Part shown: piece after piece, positions 11,870 to 22,400 of the stretch | Layout: every line of letters begins with the position of its first letter | How positions within the stretch are numbered: position 1 is the stretch's first letter | NCBI GenBank assembly: GCA_026874595.1 | Contig: CM049315.1 | Span: forward strand, 60,448,889 to 60,512,888 | Direction of reading: 5' to 3' | Length of the DNA: 64,000 nucleotides | Source of the DNA: Sipunculus nudus | Lineage: Eukaryota; Annelida; Sipuncula; Golfingiida; Sipunculidae | Translations under genes and position numbers: made by a program | The notes under the pieces: generated by a model | What the model was told of the DNA's origin: nothing | The model's database searches: none | The model's input: only the letters and a program-made list of their open reading frames with translations

Positions 11870-13070
11870 CTTCAACTATGTTATCTGGGCGCACAGAACA
11901 ATATTCTCTCATTTCTCTGACTGCTCCAAGGAAAAATGTTCTGTCACTTACCAAAAGAAAAATATTTCCTGGCAGGTCCGTAAGAGAAAGGTTCTCTAAG
12001 ATTGTCCAATGGTCTCTGATTGTGCCCACAGAACAATGGTCTCTTACTTTGCCCAAAGAACAATTTGTCCTCTAACTGTACCCAGAAAAACAACGGCCTC
12101 TGACAGTTCCCACAGAACAATGGTCTCTGACTGTGCCAACAGAACAATGGTCTCTGACTGTACCCACAGAACAATGGTCTCGGAATGTTCCCAATGAACA
12201 ATTGTCTCTGATTGTGTCAACAGAACAATGGTCTCTGATTGTGCCCACAGAACAATGGTCCCTGATTGTGCCCACAGAACAATGGTCCCTGATTGTGCCC
12301 ACAGAACAATGGTTCCTGATTGTGCCCACAGAACAATGGTCCCTGATTGTGCCCATAGATTAATTGCCTCTGACTATGCCCACAGAAAATGGTGTCTGAC
12401 TGTGCCTACTGAATTATGGTCTCTGATCGTGCCCACAGAACAATGGTCTCTGTCTGTACCAGAACAAAAGTCTTCTCTTACATTCCTAGAGCAATGTGTC
12501 TGACTTGGCCATAGAACTTGGCCATATTCTGTGACTGGGCAACCAGAAGAATGTTATATGACTGGCAAACATATTTCCTGGCTGCTCCATTAGATAAACG
12601 TTTTTGAACTGGGCCAAAGAGCAATGCTTTCTGACAGGGACACAGCAATGTTTTCTGAATAGTACAAAATACTGCTTATGATTGAGTGATAGAGAAATGT
12701 TCTCTAAGGAAGAACAATGTTTTCTGACAGGTTAAAGAGCAATGTTCTCAGACTGGCCATAGAGCAATGTCCTATGTCTTGGTCCAGGTATGACAGGTAT
12801 AATACGCTCTTTTTTGCTTTTGTTAATTGCCTACAGAACAATGTTTTCTGACTTGCCAATAAAGAAATGTCGTCTGTGTGACAGGGAAAGAACAATGTTT
12901 CCCTGGGTGGGACAGAGCAGTGTTCCCTGACAGCGACAGAACAATGTTCCTTGACAGGGACAGGCCAATGTTCTCTGGCAGGGACAGACCAATGTTCTCT
13001 GACTGCATGGGACAGGACAATGTTCTTCTCTGACTGGTACAGAACAATGTTCTCTGACTAATCCTTAGAG
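11870..13070. repeat. 27-bp minisatellite, degenerate
   Basis: The consensus is close to TGCCCACAGAACAATGGTC followed by CCTGATTG, best conserved at 12010-12460. Flanks of more diverged units keep the AGAACAATGTTCTCTGAC core to about 13070. Because 27 is divisible by three, long repetitive open frames appear on both strands. These have no start context, splice sites or recognisable domain and are not genes. Confidence 0.9.
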
Positions 13071-13149
13071 CATGGACGACGGACGGAGGGTCATCGCTGT
13101 AACTTGTATCATTATATTCTACTGTTACTTATATCAATAAATTTTCGAA

Positions 13150-13500
13150 AAAGGTAAATAAATTTTAAATCTAAGAAAATTTATGTATAATGATAAACTG
13201 AATTTAGTACTCTGGTTCGTAGAAAATGCACCTAGAAGGTATATTGATTCAAGATTTGCTGATATAAATATACTTGTACGATTTATGCAACTTCATAAAG
13301 AAACGCTATGATTGGATAGCCGATGATCTGCCTTCAGATATTCCACAAAGATATTTTTTTTATAGTTTAAATCATTCACAAGAGATTTTGAATACTGTTC
13401 CACTTGTAAACATGACTACCAAACCCTTAGTATGTTTTTTTTTCTCAGGCAAAATTCTTGTACTTAATAATTTGATTAAATATAAAGACGTATATTAAAC
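13150..13500 (+). pseudogene. Frameshifted protein-like fragment, family not recognised
   Basis: One frame reads NAPRRYIDSRFADINILVRF up to a stop near 13310. A second frame picks up at once with RYDWIADDLPSDIPQRYFFY. Residue composition is less biased than chance A+T-rich frames, so the two halves may be one coding segment broken by a frameshift. No family is recognised and no splice sites fit. Chance is a real alternative. Confidence 0.2.
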
Positions 13501-14582
13501 AAATATTTCGTTACTTACGTGATACGGCTTTAGCTACTGCTTCATCATAAAGATACAGTTAAATTGTATGAACAACGTTACAGAGATGAAGGAATAAATG
13601 AATATATAAATAAATACAGATTTGATGTAAAAATAACCTTCTCCGTGTATATTCTACACTTTTACGTTTTGTGTATAATCAGTGCTCACTCGCATGCAGT
13701 GGCCTGGTTTTTATTTCGTTTCTGGGACTTGGTCGGATAAAATGAGCAAGTACACATATACTGTGCTGATGGAATGCTGGCTGTGTTTACACGATATGCC
13801 GCTGTACAGGGATGTGACGGTGGATCATCCTGCCCTAAGCCCCGGTACTTTGCAACGGGAATAATCATCAAGTAAACCCGGTTTCATCAAGTCCTGCAGT
13901 ATTATTACTGCAGGGGAAAAATCAAAATATGAATATACGGTACTGAGCTTTACAAAAGTGTGCACTCACCTATGAATTTTCCGGGATATGTTGAATTTAT
14001 ACAGATGTTTAAGCGTGCTTAGATTCAGAGGCTCCCAGTATGAAACACGATAGCTCGACCCAGCCACGCTTGTTCCAAGAATTTCGGGGAAGGTTGGCTA
14101 GGTGTGCTGCGCTCGCCAGAGAATGAGGGTGCTGAGCGCTTTGTTATTGAAGTCACCATCAAAGTTCCCTATTTTCTTTTATATATGCAAAGTCTAATAC
14201 CTAAGAAAATGCTGACATTTCTTCAGTGGCTTCTTTATAAAACACAAGTTTCTCATTATTTTACGTTTTTTATTTTTCATTTATTTTAATGCGAATTGTG
14301 AAAATTTAAACAAATCTAATATGTGATATATTCAGAGGTAACTAAGAGATTACTTTGTCCATAAGGAATAGTAGTTTAAAACGCACAGAAGAGAAACAGG
14401 GCAGTCCCGAGCCGTGAAAAAATAATAAAATAAAAGTAATGAAAACAATAAAGATTGAGAAAATTCTTAAAATGTTTAATCGACAAAGTATGCATGCAGA
14501 TAGTTCTTGTTTAAGGTATATAATGCATTAGCTCCAGAAAATCCCTCCGAAAAAGTGCGTTTATCTCTGATGTTAATGTTAC
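13501..14582. other. No feature recognised
   Basis: A+T-rich, without supported exons or repeats. The 60-codon frames around 13.7-13.9 kb and 14.1-14.3 kb show no motif and have no splice support. Confidence 0.4.
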
Positions 14583-14800
14583 CTAAATGTGATCTTATTT
14601 CTAGGGTTCTCCCCAAAAGATAGAATAAAGATCAGCATTTTCGCTCAGGTATATATAGCCGAATCTTCCATTCGCTGGCTGAGCCAGGCTGCCCCTGCTG
14701 AAGCTAGAGAGGTCACCGCGGGGTCACCGGTGGGCTTTATTTAGGCTGGTTGCTGGAGCTTCACGCTGCTGTCAGCTGCTCTCACTGCCAGCACCATCAA
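14583..14800 (-). promoter_or_regulatory. Candidate core promoter with TATA box and DR5 element
   Basis: TATATATA occupies 14650-14657 and is usable on either strand. The 14690-14830 side is GC-richer than the region. It holds two direct AGGTCA-type half sites spaced by five bases (AGGTCA, CCGCG, GGGTCA at 14710-14726), the DR5 layout bound by retinoic-acid-type nuclear receptors. A CTTTATTTAG sequence near the MEF2 pattern and a CAGCTG E-box near 14778 follow. Elements upstream of TATA would suit minus-strand transcription towards the calponin-like gene, whose exon 1 needs an upstream 5' UTR exon. A weak donor (TTTAG|GTAACA at 14583/14582) follows on that strand. Plus-strand use cannot be excluded. 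Confidence 0.35.
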
Positions 14801-15374
14801 CATCGAGCTAAGGAGGACTCCAGCACATAAACAGCCAATCCTGTCACTATTTTTCCGGATTTTCAACATGCTCTCAACTTTATGGCGGAAAATTATAGCA
14901 TATAAAGAATATGTGACATGTTGGTTACTTTATAACTTGGTGTGCCCATCTCAAGGCGCTCATAAAACAGAATCACAAGGATCTCTCTACCAGATGCCCG
15001 GCGCCGGCCGGAACACCGCCAATCACGTCAAATTAAAAACTATAAAACTAATGATCTGAGTGACTCTTTAACTGTAAGTTACCAACATTCGTCTTTTTAT
15101 GATATGGTAATACTGACACACTGGATATTTTTGGTAATTATTATTTACTATTATTCACACATTAAAAAAAACTGAGGACCGTTTGTTTCTGGGCTTTAAC
15201 CATGGGACTGCCTAGGAGTAAGAATAAATTCATATAAAACCTAAGGCACCAGTCTAAATTCACGGCGATAATATAAACTGAAGTAAATTAAATATTCCAA
15301 GTAAAAGTAAAGTAATGGTCGAATAAGATATGATGGACATTCGATAGGTATTTTAGCTTGGCATTTCTGTACAA

Positions 15375-15483
15375 GTATCTCTCTTTCTCTGTCTCTCTCT
15401 GCATGTCTGTCTCTCTCTCTCTCTGTCTGTCTGTCTCTCTCTGTCTCTCTGTCTCTCTCTCTGTCTCTCTCTGTCTCTCTCTG

Positions 15484-15514
<31 letters not shown>

Positions 15515-15641
15515 GTGTCTCTCTCTTTATCTCTGTCTCTCTCTCTTTTTTTCTCTCTCTGTCTCTCTCTCTCTCTCTGTCTCTCTCTTTACCTCTGTCT
15601 CTCTCTGTCTCTCTCTTTTTCTGTCTCTTTCTGTGTTTCTT

Positions 15642-15672
<31 letters not shown>
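15375..15672. repeat. TC-rich microsatellite
   Basis: About 300 bp of imperfect CTCTGTCTCTCT repeats. The long Ser/Leu-rich plus frame and Arg/Glu-rich minus frame across it are artefacts of the repeat. Confidence 0.95.
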
Positions 15673-15673
<1 letters not shown>

Positions 15674-15879
15674 CTGAACAGCAATATGTGAACGCATTCA
15701 TAGCTACAGTGAACCTAAATCTAAATTAAAGCAGAGCTTATCCTGCCTTAATTTGTAAATAATGAGACATTCAATCCCCGCCGGGTCTGAAGGATGTCCG
15801 TGTAAATAGAAATAATCAAAATAGGTACTTCATTAAAAATAAATAAACGATGTGGCCCAGTGTGTGAACAGGCACCACT

Positions 15880-16370
15880 CACCATTCTCCACGGAGGTTC
15901 CACTCATCATTCTCCCTGAGGCTCTACTCATCATTATCCCCTGAAGGTCAACTCATCGTTGTCCCCTGAGGCTCCACTCATCATTTTCCCCTGAGGCTAC
16001 ACTGATCATTCTCCACTGAGGCTCCACTCATCATTCTCAAATGGGGCTCCACTCATCATTCTCCACTGAGGCTCCAATCATCATTTTCCCTGAGGCTCTA
16101 CTCATTATCCCCTGAAGGTCCACTCATCATTGTCCCCTGAGGCTCCACTCATCATTTTCCCCTGAGGCTACACTGATCATTCTCCACTGAGGCTCCACTC
16201 ATCATTCTCAAATGGGGCTCCACTCATCATTCTCCACTGAGGCTCCAATCATCATTCTCCCTGAGGCTCTACTCATTATCCCCTGAAGGTCCACTCATCA
16301 TTGTACCCTGAGGCTCCAATCATCATTCTCCACTGAGGCTCGAAAAATCATTCTCACCTGAAGGTCGCCT
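15880..16370. repeat. 25-bp tandem repeat array
   Basis: About 20 diverged units of GGCTCCACTCATCATTCTCC plus ACTGA, with CCCC and TTTT variants. A block of several units at about 15930-16090 is repeated at about 16120-16290 with the same variants in the same order, a higher-order duplication. Confidence 0.9.
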
Positions 16371-16834
16371 CTTCGTTTTCCATTTTTCGTTGATGCTGAT
16401 TATTTTTAAAGACCTTTTTACCATGATCTCGGTAATCTCGCAAATTTGTGCTTTTGTTCGATTCCTTAAGAGAATTTTTAAGGTATGGAAAATTGACTTA
16501 ATTGTGAGCTAATCATATAAATAATTTCAAGAGTTGAGGCGATATATTTGTATTTATCCCGGCAAGCTTGCAAAATATTTTCTCGCATTTCAAATAAAAA
16601 TAAATAAATTGTTCACTCCCACGATATTTTGGTTCTCAGAGTCCGCGTAGACCGGTTATTATGTTTAATAATTTATTTTATTTACTTATTATTTGGGGGA
16701 GTGGCGGGGGTTGATTGATGTCTTTCAATGTGCTAGACTTTTATTGGTGAACTTTATCGGTCTGGTACTTAAATAATTGTGAGTTCGGTTTGCCTCTGAA
16801 ACCAGGTGTCCAGTAGTTTTTAATAAACTATTGA

Positions 16835-16976
16835 GGTTTATCACTAGTATTGTAATATCACTAGTTTTGTGATATCACTAGTTTTGTAATATCACTAGTT
16901 TTGTAATATCACTAGTTTTGTAATATCACTATTTTTTGTGATATCACTAGTTTTGTAATATCACTAGTTTTGTGAT
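16835..16976. repeat. 17-bp tandem repeat array
   Basis: About eight units of ATATCACTAGTTTTGTA. TATCAC and GTGATA variants alternate, so neighbouring units can pair. Confidence 0.9.
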
Positions 16977-17830
16977 AAGACAACACACAACAGCAACAAA
17001 AATACTGAATATATTCATTCGCCTTCAATAGTTTAACCCGAGCAATGTTGACACCACTGATAAACCACTGACAGTAAGGAGAAAAGTAAACAGGGCATTA
17101 TGTTTTACTACTGATTTTTTTTTTATTTTAACCGGTATCCCTTATTGCACAATATTAGGCCTGTTACAAATATATGTACAAGGATATTATTGTAAAAATA
17201 AACATTTATTATTTTCATACGTTTATTTTTTAAACCTCGCCTGACAGAAATCCTAAAAAGTACGATTCTTTTAACATTTTGACAATTGATGTATAAACAA
17301 ACCTTAACTTTTATATATAGAAAGCGGGTACTTTACATTTTCAGCCGTTTTACTGAGTACCGAATTTTCAAGTCGAAATTAACGATAAATGAAGTCTAGA
17401 AAACCGTAACCTGGGACATACGCATAACACTTTGTTTCACTTCAAATAAAATAAAATGAAATTCGTTCCTTTTTCGTTTTAAGAGGCTGATTCTGTTTTA
17501 ATTTTTTATAGACCAGTGGAAAACGGGCCGGATATGAGCCCTCCTCGCTTGTCACTGCACAATTGCTGGAATCGCTATTTATGGGGTAATTTTGCAAGAA
17601 AACAACATTATGAAGCGGTTTCTACTGTATCTAAATTTGTATAAATATGAAACATTACTTTGTATAGTAGACACGGCTCTGTGTGTTGTTTTAATGCATA
17701 ATAATTTAATTCCACAAATAGCGATTCTAGATACTCTGGTTTCTGTGAGAGAGTGCGGAGATCTATGATGAAGAATGGGATTACTACACCTGAAACTATT
17801 CACTTATATTCGGGTAAACTGAAATGTTGT

Positions 17831-18550
17831 ATCGTGAACGGGTCTGTCTAAAACGCGGAGAATCCGCGGAGAGATGGAGAATTCGCGGAGAATTCGTGGA
17901 GAATTTGCGGAGAGTTTTTATTTGCAATGATACTCTTAAATACACATTAAAATCACTTAATATCTGCAACTTTATTACTCTTAACATATACGTTCACTGT
18001 TACATGACCAAAAGAATTTAAAATCTGTACATTCACGAACATTCAGCTCTCTCTGTTGTTTGGGCAAGCAAGTTCTTCTCCGATAGGATTTTATTTGTGC
18101 CACGCCAGTGACAACGAATAGCATCAGGAGACTGTAGGCCATTTGTCATTGCAAATGCAGTTGATTTTTGTTTCATTCCAGAAATTAAACAAATTGAACA
18201 TTTTAAACAGAGTTTGATGCAAAAGCACTTGGTCTCTTAAATTTAATTGTTTCAGTTCTGGGATGAATTTGTTTACACCATTTACTATCATATGATAAAA
18301 CAAAATTTTCTCCTAGAATACCAAAGCCTAAATATAATGCAACTGTAACCATTGGGACTGAATGTTAATGTGGCTTAGGAGAGTGTTCGAAGACAAGGTT
18401 GGGTTTGATAAAAAAAGAGTAATAAGTGGTTTCATTTAAAATGTGCATTTGTCTTTAAATAAATAAAACAATCAATGAAATGGTTTTGTGAAGATTGTAC
18501 AAATAATTTCTTTACTATTGCTGTATGTATGTGTACATTGTGCTATATTT

Positions 18551-18605
<55 letters not shown>

Positions 18606-19310
18606 GTACTTTGTATCGTTATGGTCAGAAAGAAGTTTGGTGTATTTTGTACAGACTATAAAAAAATATAATTCTTAACTGTAATCACAATATATATTTA
18701 CTATTTTTTCTTTTATTTTATATAATCCTTATGCCAAGTTGATTCATTAGCTTAAAGGTAAACTCATTGTTTGTGTAAAAAGTCAAATGTTTGTGTTTCA
18801 TTTTTATTTGTGCATGTAAATTGGGTCCATTTATTCACTCTAAATGGTGATAGTGTTTTTTTTATCTATCAATAACTGTAGGTAAAAGTATATGATTAAT
18901 TTCTTATATTATATATTTCGTTCACCACCTGTAAATTTGATACACCTGCATGGTTTTGTTATGGTTTGCACAATAAACTGTTGAAAATTAATTTAAGAGT
19001 GTTGCGGTTTCGTGTTAAGATCTGTCAGTGTCGGCTGGTGACTCAGACGGGTATTACATTTTACGTAACACATTCACCTGGGGGTGAGTCCACATTGTTA
19101 AGCATAAAATGCTCAGTTATATACAGATTTTTCAATTTTTTCGGTAATTTAAAAGTGCGCAAAAATGTTAAGTGTAATATAGTTGGAGATTTTAAGTGAT
19201 TTTAAAGTGTATTTAAAAGTATCATTGCATATAAAAACTCTCCGCAAATTCTCCGCGATTTCTCCATCTCTCCGCGAATTCTCCGCGTTTTAGACAGACC
19301 CATGGTGAAC
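17831..19310. mobile_element. 1.46-kb DNA transposon with long TIRs and 9-bp target duplication
   Basis: The element proper is 17840-19301. Its ends are inverted copies beginning GGGTCTGTCTAAAACGCGG, and the similarity extends about 120-130 bp inward, including a run of CGCGGAGAATT-type direct repeats. It is flanked by ATCGTGAAC (17831-17839) and ATGGTGAAC (19302-19310), a 9-bp target-site duplication with one mismatch. Long TIRs with 9-bp duplications are typical of Mutator-like elements; that assignment is inference. No transposase frame is inside, so it is non-autonomous. The interior carries an ATT microsatellite at about 18556-18605. Confidence 0.85.
18556..18605. repeat. (ATT)n microsatellite
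   Basis: About 16 uninterrupted TTA/ATT units inside the long-TIR transposon. Confidence 0.95.
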
Positions 19311-19421
19311 AACCTGAAGCCGTAGGGGAGTGCCCCCTGGCGGTGATTAGTTTGAGGAAGAGGGAGGGACAACACCAGTGGAGTGTGGCGGAATCGGTGA
19401 ACTGTCACTTCAGCTGTCGAC
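19302..19421 (+). promoter_or_regulatory. SH3D19: 5' UTR and proximal promoter of the SH3D19-like gene
   Basis: The 120 bp between the transposon end and the start codon are GC-richer than the flanks (GTAGGGGAGTGCCCCCTGGC, GAAGAGGGAGGGAC) and lack a TATA box, as in many broadly expressed genes. The start codon context GTCGACATGG is favourable. Transcription may start here or within the adjacent transposon end. Confidence 0.4.
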
Positions 19422-19476
19422 ATGGATGATCCCCCTACAGCCGATCTTCTGGGTCTTAGTGCGCAATCTGAAAAGT
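19422..19476 (+). CDS. SH3D19: SH3D19-like exon 1 (start codon)
   Basis: ATG GAT GAT begins MDDPPTADLLGLSAQSEK, then one base of a split codon before the donor AAAAGT|GTGAGT. Exit phase 1 matches the entry phase of exon 2 (AG|CT), giving Ser at the junction. Reading on past the donor gives an unremarkable frame. The 16.7-kb distance to exon 2 leaves room for a missed exon, so the linkage is inferred from phase, strand and Pro content. Confidence 0.55.
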
Positions 19477-22400
19477 GTGAGTTGAAGTATAAACTTTGGA
19501 AAGTGTTCCTAAACTTTGTATGTAAGTTGTTATCAGTGACTCAGGCTCCGTTGTATTTGTATACAAAAATACAGGCTAGCGGTGATTTCCTGCAAACATG
19601 CACCAGTTGTCAGGTTGTAATGAACACTGATACAGTGATAGGCCAGGAGTTGTGACAGATATGGAACCATGTCAGATCAGTGGCAACTCTAGCGACTGTA
19701 TGTACCTACGTACCTAGCCGCCGACAGCGACGCAACAGGTTTCAGGTTTCTGTTGCATCAAGTCTCTGAAAAAAGCAAAATTTTTGGCATTTATATACAT
19801 CAAAATACATCCATTTCTGTCTTTTATACATGGTATAGTAAATGAGTCTTTCTGAACACATTAACATGTTCTTACCTTATTATTGTAATAAAATTTTATC
19901 CTTGTAAACACGTACAGGTGCTCTAATCCCTCTTGGTACCAAAAAACTACAAATATTAGCTAAAACAATATTCAGTCAGCTATATAAATAATCCCTTGCA
20001 ACCTGCAGCGACAAAATGTCTTGTACCATTAACAGACAAATGTTTTGTTGCCTCCCCATTTATTGAGAAAAGTGGTGTTTGACCACGATACAATCGTATT
20101 TTCTGGAAAAGGCAGTTTTATGAATGGGGTTACATTAAAACTTCTTCACCATAGCAAAAGTATCTTTTTTCCAATACAACTACAACATATTGGCAACTGT
20201 AAGTGCATTTTACATGATTTATTGTGTATTTTGGTCTAAGAAGACACGGGTCGTATGACAGAAGCAGTCAGAATGTATACAGAGGGACGACAATGCTTTG
20301 TATACTGGTCCTATTTTAATAGGGTTATCTATAATTCTATATAGACATATTTAAACTAAGAATTAATGCAATTTTGTCTTTAAAAATGAGATACCGAGAT
20401 GGGTTTTCTCCCTTTTATAGACACAGATCATACTGAGCTTGGAATCCCACCCAAATGCCTACATGGGGTGGTGACAAAATGAACTCACAGATATATTTAA
20501 CATTTTAGTCACCCTTGGTTGCCAGTTAATCTCCTATCCAATTCTGAGCACTAAACCAGTAAATAATGCTTTTCAGTACCTTGTTTACATAAAATTATAC
20601 AATTAAGTCTGGCATCTTCATTTTCAAATGCATCGCATCCATTAATTGCTGGACTCTCACAGGATAATATTTACAACCTTTTGATTAGGCTCTCACAAAT
20701 GTGCTTGGTTCCTGTCTATATATTCCTTGTTTAAAGTCAATCACAGACCACAAAAAAATCTGTGCAGGTCTACCAATTAATGGATGCAATGCAGTTGCAA
20801 ATGAAGATACCGGCCTTGTATATTTTTATGTAAACAAGTTACTCAGAGGCATTATTTACTGGTTTAGCACCCAGAATAGGGTAGGGGGTTATTTATATGG
20901 TTGACTTAAAACTGTTTAAGCCAGTATTTGTACTAACAGGGATTCAAACACCTGCTTTGTAAGCCCACTGTGATTTAAGCTTAACATACTTGATGAACTT
21001 GTTGTGAGCAGATGTTCACCAACTGGTACCTTTGCCGACCCCTATTAATGCCTGCTTTTTCCATTTCGAACAGTGATATGATCAAAGCAGGGTCCCAGTC
21101 TAGTGCCCGTTGCAAAGGACTATGGGGCATTTCAATTAATCATGGCAATTTCTTCTTTATGTAAACATCAGAGCTCTTGGTAAAATTCTGGATGTGTAGG
21201 GCAATTGACCATTAAATTGGTATTTGGTAATGCAACCATTCAGAAGTTTCATAAAACATCCAAAGATAACTACTAGGGAACAATCTTATGTTTATATGCC
21301 AAAAACTTCACTCATACAATTCCAAAAGTTCTCTATTTGGAACCTTACACTGCCTTTTCATAAGGGTGTATAATAAGATGTTGATGTAGAGCAGTATAGT
21401 GAATCAGAATACAGCATTTTTGGGTGAGACAATGGCAGTTCTAGAAGACCAACCTTGAGATCTAAAACTGATAACATTTTCTTTATTTTGAGCTCCACTG
21501 GGTAGTATGCATTCATCCCAGTTTATTTGTGTGTGTGTGTGTTTGTTCACAACTTAGCTCACATAATAATGAATGGAATCTTATGAAATTTTCATGGTAA
21601 TTTGGGAATTGGTCTATGAAGAATTGATAAGACATTGGTGTGGATTTAGTACATGATCAAGATTCAGAAATGTCATCAAGGAATACTTGGGCCGAATAAG
21701 TGAATGCAAGCATGGTTTTACGGTGCATCCCACAATATGCCCCCCACATGGCAGAGGCAATGCAGTGTGGTACATATTCTAAATTAGGCCTTCATTTGAA
21801 CAAGGACATACTCTTATTAATTGCATATATTCAGCATAGGGATCCAGGTTCTGGAAAACAGTAGAATGTTAACCCTGTACCAGACAAAAATTCATATGAA
21901 ATAAATGTCAGTGAAGCCTATGCATTCAGGGGCAGAAAATGTTAACGTATTATTTGCTGAAATTCCTATAGTAAAGCCAAAACAGTACTCAATTTAAAAG
22001 TTTAGCTTCCCAGGGGCTGGCATTTATTCCTGAGCTAGGAACATCATCAGGTGGCTATAAGTGATGTATATGACATGTTATGTCGGCAAAACCAAGTTAA
22101 ATCCTCATCAAACATGATTCCTATTACTGCTGCAGATGGAGACCTATTTTAATCAATTGATATAATAAAGTGAAAGTGGTTTATAACGTTGCCATATGAT
22201 CAAAATATGTTTGTGTTCTTATACCTGACACTATTTTAGCCAAGATATCATTTTTAGAAAACCTGTGAGCTTATGCGATGGTGTGGCGTAGTCCGGCGTC
22301 TGTCGTCCGTCGTCTATACGTTAACCCATACTATCTTGAAAACGACAACAGTTAGCATCACGAAATTTTATGCAAAAAAATAGTCATCTAAAAAACTATC

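Noticed and set aside
11856-12503. Overlapping repetitive open frames on both strands (RDHCSVGTI-like and VPTEQWSLI-like)
   Set aside because: They follow from a 27-bp period divisible by three, and there is no splice or start support.
14868-15059. 63-codon frame downstream of the TATA box as a plus-strand first exon
   Set aside because: No recognisable domain, no clear donor and no compatible next exon. Kept only as an alternative direction for the promoter.
15288-15729. Long Ser/Leu-rich and Arg/Glu-rich frames
   Set aside because: Produced by the TC-rich microsatellite.
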